A stretch of 64,000 nucleotides of DNA from Polaribacter marinus (GCF_022662535.1 NZ_JAKQYM010000010.1:1-64000); one strand, 5' to 3'. Numbered from the stretch's first letter, positions 31,050 to 41,617 are shown. Translations and numbers: made by a program. The notes: a model not told the origin generated them from the sequence alone.

Positions 31050-32894
31050 TTAAATACTATCTACAAACCTTAAAAACACCTTTTTATGCATTTCAAGATC
31101 CATATTACCAGAGAGTGATGCACGTACAATATAATCCTTGTCTCCTTCTTTGGTTGTTCCTTGGGTAGAGGTTGCAGGAATTGTCCAATAGCAGCCTTTT
31201 AATTGCCCATAGCTTACACAGAACTTACTTTCATCAGGGATTTCATTAATCATCAAATTGATGAGTCTTAAGTTTAAGGCTCTTTTGTAAGTTTCTCTTT
31301 CTTCGTCGGTATTTCCTTTTGTAGGAAGGTCTAATGAAAATACAGAAGGTGTAAAACCTTGTGTTGCCAATGCTTCTGAAACAAAATTGATTTTTGCTTC
31401 TGGTAAGGTTTTGTGGATAAAGTTTACAAATTCACGCGTGTTTTTATAAGCATCAATAATTCTTTGCTTCATTGATGGCATTTGTTTGGCTAATATTTCA
31501 TATTGAAGAGCTGTAGCTTCATTGTCGCAAAGAGCTAAGTGCTGTTCTATTTTTTTAACCAATGCAATGGTTTTTTGATTTCCTACACAGTAACCCGCTG
31601 TACATTTTCCACCACTAGGGAATTTAGATCCACTTGCAAATGAAATAGTTCTTACAGTTGAAAGAATTTCATTATCTCCTAAAAAGTGTACATTAGGACA
31701 AAAAGTTTGATCTAAAATAAATACAGGATCAATTGCTATTGTACCGGATGCTGTTTTACGTTCTTGACTTAATACTTTTTTTAATTCAATTAAATTAGGA
31801 ACTTCTACTCTAGGGTTGGTAGGGATTTCTGCAATAATGTATGGCACAGCATCTTCTTTTGCAATTTTAGCTAAAACAAGATCAATACTTTGTACCATGT
31901 CGTTTCCACCATCTACGGGTAAGTCTACAATCTCAACATTATCAATACAAGCTGCAACACGTCTTGCTTGATCGTTTGTTCCTCCATAACAGTTTGGAGG
32001 AACTATAATTTTGATAGCTTTTCCTTTGTGATTTTCTACAGCATCATGAATCAATCCCATTAAAATAGCATACTGAATAGACAATCCGCTAGAAGCTACA
32101 AGTGCCTGTGTGGTTGTTCCTGTAATATTGTTTATTGAATTTAAGACACTTTTTTTGTTTGCTTTAATAGTCTTTTTATTAGGTGTATCAGAAGGTTGTT
32201 TTACTAGCAATTTTAGAGCAGTAAGACAATTGGCAGGTGTCATGGCAATGGTTTCTCTTCTTCTAACATGCTGAATATCGGAAACGTAATTTTCATTTTG
32301 CTTTCCGTTTACAATCAAAATACTCCCTAATTCTTCATGAAGATTGATAAAGAAATCAATATTTGAGTTGAGGTTAATACTCCCAATTTCTTCTTGTTCT
32401 GAAATAAAAATAGTACTACCATTAAAGTCAGAAATAGCTTCTGTATCTTCTATCTTCTTTAGCTCAAATTTATAGCCATAAATCTGTTTTAAAACTTCTG
32501 CATCAAAATTCTTAGGCAATTTATCACTGTAAATAATTTGAGTGTTCTTATGCTCTAATAAGTTTTTTCTTAAAATGGCTAAAATAGGAATTGTTTTTGA
32601 AGAAAAACTTATTACATTTTCAGGTGATAACTGATGCAAATGTGCAATTCCCCATTCTAAAACACAAGACAAAGGGTGACCTAAACGAATATAATCATAA
32701 GCAGTAGGTAATTCATTTAATACAGATGAAGTAGCATTATTGATATTAAATAAAGCTTCAAATTGTTGTAAAAATTCTATTTTGGCTAGTTTTTCATCAT
32801 AAATATCTAATCTATGGGTTGTTATACTTAACCATCCTGTAGGCATGTTTTTTAATACCTCTTTTATATAATTGAATATTTTATTGTCTTTCAT
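31050..32894 (-). CDS. PLP-dependent Cys/Met-metabolism-like enzyme, long form
   Basis: This 614-residue protein has a C-terminal fold-type I PLP domain (about 200-614). SFASGSKFPSGGKCTAGY (near residue 420) carries the lysine that would bind PLP, and PPNCYGGTNDQARRV and AEIPTNPRVEVPN follow cystathionine-gamma-synthase relatives. The N-terminal 200 residues look like a second, degenerate domain of similar type (ISFSSKTIPILAILRKN). The length exceeds normal family members (about 390). The substrate is not known. A -7-like TATCTTTG lies on the minus strand at 32924-32917. Confidence 0.75.
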   Translation of the reverse strand: MKDNKIFNYIKEVLKNMPTGWLSITTHRLDIYDEKLAKIEFLQQFEALFNINNATSSVLNELPTAYDYIRLGHPLSCVLEWGIAHLHQLSPENVISFSSKTIPILAILRKNLLEHKNTQIIYSDKLPKNFDAEVLKQIYGYKFELKKIEDTEAISDFNGSTIFISEQEEIGSINLNSNIDFFINLHEELGSILIVNGKQNENYVSDIQHVRRRETIAMTPANCLTALKLLVKQPSDTPNKKTIKANKKSVLNSINNITGTTTQALVASSGLSIQYAILMGLIHDAVENHKGKAIKIIVPPNCYGGTNDQARRVAACIDNVEIVDLPVDGGNDMVQSIDLVLAKIAKEDAVPYIIAEIPTNPRVEVPNLIELKKVLSQERKTASGTIAIDPVFILDQTFCPNVHFLGDNEILSTVRTISFASGSKFPSGGKCTAGYCVGNQKTIALVKKIEQHLALCDNEATALQYEILAKQMPSMKQRIIDAYKNTREFVNFIHKTLPEAKINFVSEALATQGFTPSVFSLDLPTKGNTDEERETYKRALNLRLINLMINEIPDESKFCVSYGQLKGCYWTIPATSTQGTTKEGDKDYIVRASLSGNMDLEMHKKVFLRFVDSI

Positions 32895-33000
32895 AATCGT
32901 CCTCTTTAGATAGCTGCAAAGATAGGATAATTAGATTTTTTTAAAGAATATGTAATGTTTTGTTAAGAGGTATATTGACTTTTTAAATAAGAAGATTTTT

Positions 33001-34035
33001 TTATGAATAGTATTTTTTCTTTAGCCAAAAAGAAACTCTAACTAAAACAATTAAAGCAGGTACTTCTACCAAAGGACCTATAACTCCTGCAAATGCCTGT
33101 CCTGAGTTTAATCCAAAAACAGCAATAGCAACAGCAATAGCCAATTCAAAATTATTACCCGCAGCTGTAAAAGCTACTGAAGCTGTTTTATCGTATTCTC
33201 CTCCCATAGCTTTTGTAAAGAAAAAACCAATGAGAAACATTAATGTAAAGTAAATTAATAAAGGCAATGCAATAATTAAAACATCGGTAGGAATTTGTAC
33301 AATCAATTCTCCTTTTAATGAAAACATCACTATAATGGTAAACAATAATGCAATTAAAGTTAAAGGAGATATGGTTGGAATAAACTTTTGAGTATACCAT
33401 TCTTCTCCTTTTAGTTTTACTAAAATAAATCGACTTAAAATTCCTAGTAAGAAAGGAATTCCTAAATAAATAACTACACTTTCTGCAATAGTTCCTATAG
33501 AAATGTCTACAATTGCTCCTTCAAAACCAAAATAAGGAGGTAGTATCGTTATAAAAAGCCATGCATAAAAACTATACGCAAAAACTTGAAAAATACTATT
33601 TAAGGCAACTAATCCAGCACCATATTCATTGCTTCCTTCTGCAAGGTCATTCCAAACTAATACCATAGCAATGCAACGAGCTAAACCAATCAATATAAGT
33701 CCAACCATATACTCTGGATAATCACGTAAAAAAGTAATTGCCAAAACAAACATTAAAACCGGACCGATAATCCAATTTAAGATTAAGGAAATAGAAAGAA
33801 TTTTTGTGTCTTTAAAAACCTTAGGTAACAAAGCGTAATTTACTTTAGCCAAAGGTGGATACATCATTAAAATTAAACCGATTGCAATTGGAATGTTTGT
33901 TGTACCGCTATTAAATGTATTTATAATATTTGGAAAACTAGGAAAAAAATACCCCAGTCCAATACCAAAAAGCATTGCAACAAAAATCCAAAGTGTTAAA
34001 TTTTTATCTAGAAAACTTAATTTTTTTGTTCCCAT
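33001..34035 (-). CDS. acr3: Arsenite efflux transporter, Acr3 type
   Basis: This 344-residue protein has about ten membrane helices and matches Acr3. The conserved cysteine in the fourth helix is in [16 protein letters not shown], and [12 protein letters not shown] and [21 protein letters not shown] carry the other family blocks. It exports arsenite or antimonite using the proton gradient. It follows the arsenate reductase gene by three bases in a four-gene ars operon. Confidence 0.92.
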   Translation of the reverse strand: MGTKKLSFLDKNLTLWIFVAMLFGIGLGYFFPSFPNIINTFNSGTTNIPIAIGLILMMYPPLAKVNYALLPKVFKDTKILSISLILNWIIGPVLMFVLAITFLRDYPEYMVGLILIGLARCIAMVLVWNDLAEGSNEYGAGLVALNSIFQVFAYSFYAWLFITILPPYFGFEGAIVDISIGTIAESVVIYLGIPFLLGILSRFILVKLKGEEWYTQKFIPTISPLTLIALLFTIIVMFSLKGELIVQIPTDVLIIALPLLIYFTLMFLIGFFFTKAMGGEYDKTASVAFTAAGNNFELAIAVAIAVFGLNSGQAFAGVIGPLVEVPALIVLVRVSFWLKKKYYS

Positions 34036-34038
34036 TTG

Positions 34039-34671
34039 TTAAGAATTTATTTGAGAGAAAACGTAAAATAACTCGGTAGCAATTTGCATACTTCTTTCTT
34101 TATATTTTTTAGCTTGTAGAGGAGTGTTGTCAAAGGCTTTCGGGTCTTCAAAAGTAATTGGAATGCGTTTTTCTGCACCAGCAATAAAAGGGCAACCACC
34201 ATCGGCTTGTGAACAAGTCATTATAGCAGCAAATTTAGATTCTGGGTTAAAATCATCATCTAACGTTTTAGAAAAACCAATAATTGGATGTTCATTAGCT
34301 GTATATTGAATAGCATAAATAGGATTGTTTCCTTCCGAAATTGTTTTTACTTGAAACCCAGAATTTTTAAAAGTTTCTGCTACCATAGGATACAAAGCTG
34401 TAGCTTCTGTACCGCCCGAATAACAAAATACATTTTTAATATTGAAAAAGTGTGCCATTGTTTGTGCCCAAACTTGGGATAAATGACTTCTTCTTGAATT
34501 GTGAGTGCAAATAAAATTGATTCGTATTTCTTGATTGTTTATTACTTTTGATTGTATAAAATCTATTAAAGGTTGTAAAATAGTTTTACGATCATTTGTA
34601 ATCGTTTTAGGGTTTATTTCCTTTATTAAGTTTTCTATTTCAGAAAACAAAGTAGTTTGTGTAGTTGTCAT
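34039..34671 (-). CDS. arsC: Arsenate reductase-like, low-molecular-weight phosphatase fold
   Basis: This 210-residue protein starts with a phosphatase loop, Cys55-THNSR-Arg (CX5R, FICTHNSRRSH). It then has MTCSQADGGC (Cys153 and Cys160), the pair that forms the disulfide relay in thioredoxin-coupled ArsC. EDP lies shortly after. It would reduce arsenate to arsenite for Acr3. The N-terminal 45 residues extend beyond the usual 130-140 residue enzyme. It is third in the ars operon. Confidence 0.85.
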   Translation of the reverse strand: MTTTQTTLFSEIENLIKEINPKTITNDRKTILQPLIDFIQSKVINNQEIRINFICTHNSRRSHLSQVWAQTMAHFFNIKNVFCYSGGTEATALYPMVAETFKNSGFQVKTISEGNNPIYAIQYTANEHPIIGFSKTLDDDFNPESKFAAIMTCSQADGGCPFIAGAEKRIPITFEDPKAFDNTPLQAKKYKERSMQIATELFYVFSQINS

Positions 34672-34691
34672 CTTTTTTTAAGTTCTATTTT

Positions 34692-35159
34692 TTAGCAGCA
34701 ACCACTTCCTGGTTTACAAGAATTTACAGCTTGGATTTCAGAAAATTGTAATTTTGGTTTTTCAGCAGGAATTCCACATTGGTCTTTTGCTAAACAGTCG
34801 GTTTGTTTAGAGGTAAGCAGGAAGTGTTTTCCATCAAAATCTAATCCGAATTTCTCTATCGTATTTCCTTGATATTCTACTTCTATTTCTTCATCTGATA
34901 AACCTAAGGTTTTTTCTGAGAGCTCAATAATATGAACTAATTTTTCTGGATGTAATCTATGGTCATAATCATCTGCATTCCATAGTTGAAAGTTTACAAC
35001 CTCTTCTTTTCTAACGGTACCTCCACAATCTATAAAGTGTTTTGTAATTTTACCAACCTCTGTAACGTGAAAATGATTGGGTACCAACTCTCCATTTGGT
35101 AATTGAAAACCGATAGTTTTTAATTTGTTTAGAGCTACTTTTACTTCTGATAGTTTCAT
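34692..35159 (-). CDS. DUF6428 family protein of ars operons
   Basis: This 155-residue protein belongs to a family regularly found in Bacteroidetes ars operons. It carries metal-ligand-like residues: HFHVTEVGKITKHFIDCGG near the start, a CLAKDQCG motif and a terminal CKPGSGCC. The cysteines suggest arsenite or metal binding, perhaps handing arsenic to the reductase or pump. This is inferred from context. It is 20 bases upstream of arsC. Confidence 0.8.
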   Translation of the reverse strand: MKLSEVKVALNKLKTIGFQLPNGELVPNHFHVTEVGKITKHFIDCGGTVRKEEVVNFQLWNADDYDHRLHPEKLVHIIELSEKTLGLSDEEIEVEYQGNTIEKFGLDFDGKHFLLTSKQTDCLAKDQCGIPAEKPKLQFSEIQAVNSCKPGSGCC

Positions 35160-35207
35160 TGTTTTATTTGTTTATTGCGATTATACGATTGATGTGCTCA
35201 AATTTTT

Positions 35208-35540
35208 TTAACAGCAATCTTGTTTTTGTATTAAATCTTGATTAAGAAATTCTGACATTACTTTTTTCATTGCAGTCCAATTTTCATTATGAATGCAATA
35301 GCAAACTCTTGTTCCTTCTACATTTCCTTTTATTAATCCTAAGTGTTTTAATTCTTTTAAATGTTGTGAAATGGTGGGTTGTGCTAAGCCTATTTCATTT
35401 ACCAAATCACCACAAACACAAGAGTTTATTTTGAATAAATGTTGTAAGATAGAAACTCTTGCAGGATGCCCAAAAACTTTAGCAAAAAGCGCTATTTGAT
35501 TTTGTTGTTCTGTAAACATTTCTGTTTTTGTTAATCCCAT
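35208..35540 (-). CDS. arsR: ArsR-family transcriptional repressor
   Basis: This repressor of about 110 residues contains a winged helix. The arsenic-binding CVCGDLV sits at the start of the DNA-binding part, followed by QPTISQHLKELKHLGLIK and EGTRVCYCIH. A terminal QKDCC adds further cysteines. It represses the ars operon and releases DNA when arsenite binds. I use the ATG at 35540; a start eight codons upstream at 35564 is also possible. Confidence 0.9.
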   Translation of the reverse strand: MGLTKTEMFTEQQNQIALFAKVFGHPARVSILQHLFKINSCVCGDLVNEIGLAQPTISQHLKELKHLGLIKGNVEGTRVCYCIHNENWTAMKKVMSEFLNQDLIQKQDCC

Positions 35541-35634
35541 TTTAGCTGTATTTGTTGATTGCAATATTACGATTAATATTTATACTGTCAAAATTTTTAT
35601 TAAACTTAATTAATGATATGTAATAGATAAGAAA

Positions 35635-35682
35635 AAACCATCTCTAAATTCCGAAAATTATTCAGAATAAATGAGATGGTTT
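35635..35682 (-). terminator. Terminator downstream of gcvP
   Basis: AAACCATCTC (35635-35644) pairs with GAGATGGTTT (35673-35682), and an inner stem ATTCCGAA / TTCAGAAT adds to it. It lies between gcvP and arsR, both on the minus strand, and ends the gcvP transcript. Confidence 0.7.
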
Positions 35683-35705
35683 ATTTATTTAAAATATGCA
35701 AGGTG

Positions 35706-38543
35706 CTACATATAATCTTCAATAGGATTACAAGAACACATTAAGTTTCTATCTCCAAAAGCATCATCAACTCTCCTAACACTAGGCCAAAATTTGTTTT
35801 CGGAAATATAATCTAAAGGAAAAGCAGCTTGTTTTCTAGTATATGGTAATGACCATTCATCTGAAGTTAACATTTCTTCTGTATGTGGGGCATTTTTTAA
35901 TAGATTGTTTTCATCTCCTTTGGTAGTATTATCAATTTCTTTTTTGATAGCAATTAGTGCATCACAAAAACGATCTAATTCAGCTTTACTTTCAGACTCT
36001 GTAGGTTCTATCATTAAAGTTCCTCCTACAGGAAAAGATACAGTTGGAGCATGGAAACCATAATCCATTAAACGTTTAGCAATATCTACGACTTCAATAC
36101 CATTTTGTTTAAAATCTCTACAGTCTAAAATCATTTCATGTGCGGCACGATTCATTTCTCCTGTATACAATGTTTTGTAGTGATCTTGTAAACGATCTTT
36201 GATATAGTTAGCATTTAAGATCGCATTTATGGTAGAATTTTTTAAACCATCTGCACCTAACATAGTAATGTATCCGTATGAAATTAAACAAACCAATGCA
36301 GAACCCCAAGGAGCTGCAGATACGGCTGTTATAGCATTATTACCACCTGTTTTTATAACAGGGTTTGTAGGTAGAAAAGGGACTAATTGTGGAGCAACAC
36401 AAATTGGTCCAACACCAGGGCCACCGCCACCATGAGGAATGGCAAATGTTTTGTGTAAGTTTAAGTGACAAACATCTGCACCTATTGTAGCCGGATTTGT
36501 CAATCCTACTTGCGCATTCATATTGGCTCCATCCATATAAACTTGCCCACCATTTTCATGAATAATTTGTGTGATCTCTTTAATTGCTTTTTCGTATACA
36601 CCATGAGTAGATGGATATGTTACCATTAAAGCAGATAAATTATCTTTATATTCAATAGCTTTTGCTCGTAAATCCTCTACATCAATATTTCCTTTTTCAT
36701 CGGTTTTTGTAACAACTACTTTCATACCTGCCATTACAGCAGAAGCAGGATTTGTACCGTGAGCAGAAGCAGGAATTAAACAAATGTTTCTATGCGAATT
36801 TCCATTGGCTTGATGATAAGCTCGTATTGTCATCAATCCGGTAAATTCTCCTTGCGCACCTGAATTTGGTTGTAATGATGTTGCTGCAAAACCAGTAATA
36901 ATATTTAATTGATGTTCTAACTTTTTTAAAACTTCTTGATATCCTTTTGCTTGATTTAAAGGTACAAAAGGATGAATGTTTCCCCACTGCGGATTACTTA
37001 ATGGCAGCATTTCTGAAGCCGCATTTAATTTCATTGTACAAGAACCTAAAGAAATCATAGAATGATTTAAAGCTAAATCTTTACGTTCTAATTTCTTTAT
37101 ATAACGCATCATATCAGTTTCTGATTGATACGTATTAAAAATAGCATTCTCTAAAAAGGGTGTATTTCTTAATAAATTATCTGGGATTGCTTTTATAGGT
37201 AATGGTAAATCACCACTTTTTAAATTAAAAGCTTTTTCAAAACAATTTACAATAGCTTTTAGCTCTTTAAGTCCTACAGTTTCATTTATAGATATTGAAA
37301 CATGTTTATCATCTATATAATTAAAATTGATTTTATGAGCCTCTGCAATGGTTTTTAATTTAGCAACTTCTACTTCTACTAATATGGTATCAAAAAAAGA
37401 GGTGTTTAGTTGTTTAAAACCTAAATCTTCTAAAACAATTGCTAATGTTTTGGTATTTTTATGAACTTTATCAGCAATATTTTGGAGCCCATTTTTTCCG
37501 TGATAAACGGCATACATTCCTGCCATAACTGCTAATAATACTTGTGCAGTACAAATATTTGAAGTAGCTTTTTCTCGTTTGATATGTTGCTCTCTTGTTT
37601 GTAGCGCCATTCTTAAAGCACGGTTTCCATTTTTATCCTTGGTTACCCCAATAATACGTCCGGGAATGCTTCTTTTGTATTTTTCTTTGGTAGCAAAATA
37701 AGCAGCATGTGGACCTCCATATCCTAAAGGAATTCCAAAACGTTGTGTAGTACCTACAACCACATCAACTCCAAATTCTGCAGGAGCTTTTAACTTTACT
37801 AATGATAAAATATCAGCAGCAACCGCAACTTTGATATTGTTTTCATTTGCTTTGGCAACAAAATCTGTATAATCGAAAACTTGACCATGTTTTCCAGGGT
37901 ATTGTAAAATTACACCGAAAAAATCATCAGAAAAATCAAAATTTTCATGATTTCCAACAACTAACTCTATGCCAATTGGATTAGAGCGAGTTTGCAGAAC
38001 AGATAGTGTTTGTGGTAAAATCTCTTCAGAAACAAAGAATTTATTTACTCCAGCTTTTTTTTGTGATCTATCTCTAATATCAAATAATAAAGCCATTGCT
38101 TCTGCAGCTGCTGTACTTTCATCTAATAAAGAAGCATTTGCCAATTCCATTCCTGTTAAATCACAAACCATGGTCTGAAAATTTAAAAGGGCTTCTAATC
38201 TTCCTTGTGCAATTTCAGCTTGATAAGGAGTATAGGCTGTATACCAACTTGGGTTTTCTAAAATATTACGTAGGATAACACTTGGTACAATTGCCTCATG
38301 ATAACCTAATCCAATATAAGTTTTAAAAACTAAGTTTTTTTCAGACAACTCTTTAATATGAGCTAAATACTTATATTCGCTCATTGCGGGTTCTAAATCT
38401 AAATCGTTTTTTAAACGGATATCATCAGGGAGAGTTTCGAAAATTAGTTGATTTAAATCTTTGGCTTTTATAGTTGCCAACATTTGTTCTTGTTCATTTT
38501 GGTTTGGACCAATATGTCTTAATTGAAACGAATTTGTATTCAT
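35706..38543 (-). CDS. gcvP: Glycine dehydrogenase (decarboxylating), P-protein
   Basis: This 945-residue protein is a full-length P-protein with two PLP-type halves, as in the homodimeric form. The PLP-lysine block is NLHKTFAIPHGGGGPGVGP in the C-terminal half. Other blocks include LYTPYQAEIAQGRLEALLNFQT in the N-half and PNSGAQGEFTGLMTIR. It decarboxylates glycine in the glycine cleavage system; gcvT and gcvH are not in this window. A TATTTTTG box on the minus strand at 38609-38602 is a candidate -7 element. Confidence 0.97.
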   Translation of the reverse strand: MNTNSFQLRHIGPNQNEQEQMLATIKAKDLNQLIFETLPDDIRLKNDLDLEPAMSEYKYLAHIKELSEKNLVFKTYIGLGYHEAIVPSVILRNILENPSWYTAYTPYQAEIAQGRLEALLNFQTMVCDLTGMELANASLLDESTAAAEAMALLFDIRDRSQKKAGVNKFFVSEEILPQTLSVLQTRSNPIGIELVVGNHENFDFSDDFFGVILQYPGKHGQVFDYTDFVAKANENNIKVAVAADILSLVKLKAPAEFGVDVVVGTTQRFGIPLGYGGPHAAYFATKEKYKRSIPGRIIGVTKDKNGNRALRMALQTREQHIKREKATSNICTAQVLLAVMAGMYAVYHGKNGLQNIADKVHKNTKTLAIVLEDLGFKQLNTSFFDTILVEVEVAKLKTIAEAHKINFNYIDDKHVSISINETVGLKELKAIVNCFEKAFNLKSGDLPLPIKAIPDNLLRNTPFLENAIFNTYQSETDMMRYIKKLERKDLALNHSMISLGSCTMKLNAASEMLPLSNPQWGNIHPFVPLNQAKGYQEVLKKLEHQLNIITGFAATSLQPNSGAQGEFTGLMTIRAYHQANGNSHRNICLIPASAHGTNPASAVMAGMKVVVTKTDEKGNIDVEDLRAKAIEYKDNLSALMVTYPSTHGVYEKAIKEITQIIHENGGQVYMDGANMNAQVGLTNPATIGADVCHLNLHKTFAIPHGGGGPGVGPICVAPQLVPFLPTNPVIKTGGNNAITAVSAAPWGSALVCLISYGYITMLGADGLKNSTINAILNANYIKDRLQDHYKTLYTGEMNRAAHEMILDCRDFKQNGIEVVDIAKRLMDYGFHAPTVSFPVGGTLMIEPTESESKAELDRFCDALIAIKKEIDNTTKGDENNLLKNAPHTEEMLTSDEWSLPYTRKQAAFPLDYISENKFWPSVRRVDDAFGDRNLMCSCNPIEDYM

Positions 38544-38707
38544 TATTTAGTTGTTAGTTATTGCTAATTTCAATCGATTTAGTGTTGCTTTTTTTGCGTT
38601 TCAAAAATACGGATTTTAATAGAGTATTTCATTGCTGTTGCTGTATAAAAATCAGTTAATTATTAACTAAATATAAAGGTTATGAACAGAAAGCCTATTT
38701 TTGTAAT

Positions 38708-39529
38708 ATGAGATTTCTAAAATTAATATTAGATTTTTATTTAAATTCGAGTATGCATGTGGCTTTGTCTGCATTTGCTTTTGTACGAATTACAGAGTTT
38801 TATTTTGGATTACCTTTTAATCAAAACTTAGATTATTTTGTTTTTTTTAGTACAATTACTGGGTATAATTTTGTAAAATATGCAGGAGTAGCAAAATTGC
38901 ATCATAGAAGTTTAACAAAGTCATTAAAAATAATTCAAATATTTTCTTTTATTTGCTTTTTTGCAATGTGTTTTTTTGCATATAAAGTTTCTTTAAAAAC
39001 ATTAATGTTTTGTATTCCTTTTGAGTTCTTAACTTTTTTATATGCCATTCCTTTTTTTAGTGGATTTCATAGGAATTTACGAGACGTTAGTTATTTAAAA
39101 ATCATTGTTGTTGCTCTGGTTTGGGCAGGTATTACTGTTTTAGTACCTGTTGTAGATGCAGGTTTAGGTCTTTCGTTAAATATTGGATTATTATTTCTTC
39201 AACGATTTTTAATAGTGATTGTTTTGATACTTCCTTTTGACATTAGAGATGTAAAGTATGATGCCATTTCTTTACAAACAATTCCTAAAAAAATAGGCGT
39301 TCAGCATACTAAAAGATTGGGGTTGTCATTACTTGTTTTTAGTATGTTGATTGAATTTATGATTACGCCAACAGTGCAAACAAAAAACAGTTTTATGCTC
39401 TTTTTCTTTTTAATTCTTATCTTTTTAATGAGATCAAAAATCAATCAATCTAAATACTACAGTTCTTTTTTTGTAGAAGCATTACCCATTTTTTGGTGGT
39501 TACTTCTTTTAGGAATCTATAATTTTTAG
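38708..39529 (+). CDS. UbiA-superfamily-like membrane protein
   Basis: This 273-residue protein has about eight membrane helices and the look of a UbiA-type prenyltransferase. The second Asp-rich region is visible in LPFDIRDVKYDAISLQTIP. The first (usually NDxxDxxxD) is degenerate in GYNFVKYAG, which casts doubt on classic activity. Divergent members of this shape are common in Flavobacteriia. A TATTTTTG box at 38696-38703 lies so close to the ATG that the transcript may be nearly leaderless. Confidence 0.6.
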   Translation: MRFLKLILDFYLNSSMHVALSAFAFVRITEFYFGLPFNQNLDYFVFFSTITGYNFVKYAGVAKLHHRSLTKSLKIIQIFSFICFFAMCFFAYKVSLKTLMFCIPFEFLTFLYAIPFFSGFHRNLRDVSYLKIIVVALVWAGITVLVPVVDAGLGLSLNIGLLFLQRFLIVIVLILPFDIRDVKYDAISLQTIPKKIGVQHTKRLGLSLLVFSMLIEFMITPTVQTKNSFMLFFFLILIFLMRSKINQSKYYSSFFVEALPIFWWLLLLGIYNF

Positions 39530-39669
39530 CCATTTTAGAAAGGTTTTTTGTCAATTGTATAATTTTTATATTTATTACGATTGATATAATAAAACTTTAA
39601 AATAGCTTTATAATAAACTATTTACTTTGTAGCTTTACAGCTTAAAATTATTCGTTTAGATTCTAAAAA

Positions 39670-41562
39670 ATGAGTTCAAAAAAAAGAAATTATATTTTCG
39701 ATTTCGACAGTACTTTAACAAGAGTTGAAGCACTAGATGTTTTAGCAGAAATTACGCTAGCAAATAATCCTAAAAAAGATGAAATTATTGAAGAAATAAT
39801 TAACATCACCAATCTAGGAATTGACGGTGAAATTTCATTTACGGAATCCTTAGAAAAAAGAATTAAGCTATTAAAAGCTAATAAATCTGATTTATCTCCA
39901 TTAGTAGATGAATTAAAAAAACAAGTTTCATCATCTATAGAAAGAAATAAAGAGTTTTTTGAGCTTTTTGCAGAAGATATTTATGTGATTTCTTGTGGGT
40001 TTAAAGAGTTTATAGATCCTATTGTAGCAGAATATAATATTCCTTCTAAAAGAGTTTTTGCAAATACTTTTGAATTTGCAAAGGATGGAGAAATTATTGG
40101 ATTTGATGCAGGCAATGAACTTTCTAAACACAATGGAAAAATTGAATGTTTACAAAACTTAAAGCTAGAAGGAGAAGTACAAGTAATTGGAGATGGTTAT
40201 AGCGATTACGTAACTCGTGAAGCAGGTGTAGCAGATACTTTTTTTGCATATACAGAAAATGTTTCTAGAGACAAAACGACAGAAAATGCAGATCATATTG
40301 CACCAAATTTGGATGAGTTTTTATATGTAAATAAATTACCAAGAAATATTTCGTATCCAAAGCATAGAATTAAAATTTTATTGTTAGAAAATGTTCACCC
40401 AGATGCATTTAAAAAATTATCAAAAGACGGATTTACAGTAGAAACGGTTGCTAAAAGTTTGTCTGAAGATGAGTTGATAGAAAAATTAAAGGATGTACAT
40501 GTTTTAGGAATTCGTTCTAAAACACAAGTAACCAAAAAAGTAATTGAAGCTGCAGAAAAATTAATGGTAGTTGGGGCATTTTGCATTGGTACAAAACAAA
40601 TTGATTTAGAAACTTGTAAAGAAAACGGAATTGTAGTATTTAATGCGCCTTATAGTAATACGCGTTCTGTGGTTGAATTGGCAATCGGAGAAATTATTAT
40701 GTTAATGCGAAGCGTTTTTCAACGTAGTACAGAATTGCATAATGGCCAGTGGAATAAAACAGCTCAAGGTTCTAGAGAAGTTCGTGGTAAAAAATTAGGA
40801 ATTATTGGTTATGGAAATATAGGAAAACAACTTTCAATCCTTGCAGAAGCTTTAGGGATGGATGTCTATTATTATGATGTTGAAGATCAATTAGCGTTAG
40901 GAAATGCGACTAAAACAGATACTTTAAAAGAGCTGCTAGAAATTTCTGATGTGGTTACTTTGCATGTAGATGATAATGCAGCTAATAAAAATTTCTTTGG
41001 TGAAAAAGAAATTGCGCAAATGAAAGATGGTGCTCATTTAGTAAATCTTTCTCGTGGTTTTGTTGTTGATATCAAAGCTTTGGTTGCGGGATTAAAAAGC
41101 GGAAAGTTAGCAGGAACTGCAGTAGATGTTTATCCTGAAGAACCAAGAAAAAATGGAGCATTTTATACAGAATTAAAAGGATTACCAAATGTAATTTTAA
41201 CACCTCATGTGGGAGGAAGTACAGAAGAAGCTCAGAAAGATATTGCAGATTTTGTACCTAATAAAATTATGGCATATATGAATTCTGGAAATACTGTAGA
41301 TGCAGTAAATTTTCCAAATATTCGTTTACCTAGACAAACCAATGCACACCGATTTTTACATATTCATAAGAATGTACCTGGTGTAATGGCCAAAATAAAT
41401 AAGATACTTGCCCAATTTGATTTAAATATTACAGGTCAGTATTTATCAACAGATGAAAAAGTAGGATATGTAATTACAGATTTGTCTAAAAAATACAATC
41501 ATAAAGTAATAACAAAATTAAAAGAAGTAGAAGGTACAATTAAGTTTAGAGTATTGTATTAA
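39670..41562 (+). CDS. serA: Phosphoserine phosphatase fused to phosphoglycerate dehydrogenase
   Basis: This 630-residue protein has a HAD phosphatase domain at residues 1-205 (IFDFDSTLTRVEAL with the nucleophile and acid Asp, then VIGDGYSDY). A D-3-phosphoglycerate dehydrogenase follows at about 235-540 (NAD-binding IGYGNIGKQLSILAEALG; catalytic-type PHVGGSTEEAQ). An ACT domain closes it at about 558-630. The fusion joins the first and last steps of serine synthesis from 3-phosphoglycerate. It is a fixed form in many Flavobacteriaceae, as far as I know. SerC is not in this window. A strong terminator follows. Confidence 0.93.
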   Translation: MSSKKRNYIFDFDSTLTRVEALDVLAEITLANNPKKDEIIEEIINITNLGIDGEISFTESLEKRIKLLKANKSDLSPLVDELKKQVSSSIERNKEFFELFAEDIYVISCGFKEFIDPIVAEYNIPSKRVFANTFEFAKDGEIIGFDAGNELSKHNGKIECLQNLKLEGEVQVIGDGYSDYVTREAGVADTFFAYTENVSRDKTTENADHIAPNLDEFLYVNKLPRNISYPKHRIKILLLENVHPDAFKKLSKDGFTVETVAKSLSEDELIEKLKDVHVLGIRSKTQVTKKVIEAAEKLMVVGAFCIGTKQIDLETCKENGIVVFNAPYSNTRSVVELAIGEIIMLMRSVFQRSTELHNGQWNKTAQGSREVRGKKLGIIGYGNIGKQLSILAEALGMDVYYYDVEDQLALGNATKTDTLKELLEISDVVTLHVDDNAANKNFFGEKEIAQMKDGAHLVNLSRGFVVDIKALVAGLKSGKLAGTAVDVYPEEPRKNGAFYTELKGLPNVILTPHVGGSTEEAQKDIADFVPNKIMAYMNSGNTVDAVNFPNIRLPRQTNAHRFLHIHKNVPGVMAKINKILAQFDLNITGQYLSTDEKVGYVITDLSKKYNHKVITKLKEVEGTIKFRVLY

Positions 41563-41580
41563 TAAATAATTTATAAAATA

Positions 41581-41617
41581 AAAAAAGCCTTTCAATGTTG
41601 AATTGAAGGGCTTTTTT
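41581..41617 (+). terminator. Terminator after serA
   Basis: AAAAAAGCC and GGGCTTTTTT flank an inner stem TTCAAT / ATTGAA with a short loop. The structure ends in six T, 18 bases past the stop codon. It may serve the convergent NlpC/P60 gene as well. Confidence 0.8.

Noticed and set aside
33188-33400. Alternative minus-strand frame inside acr3
   Set aside because: It lies wholly inside acr3 in a different frame and has no domain or start context.
38544-38707. Glycine riboswitch upstream of gcvP
   Set aside because: None of the conserved glycine aptamer motifs is visible on the minus strand in this interval.
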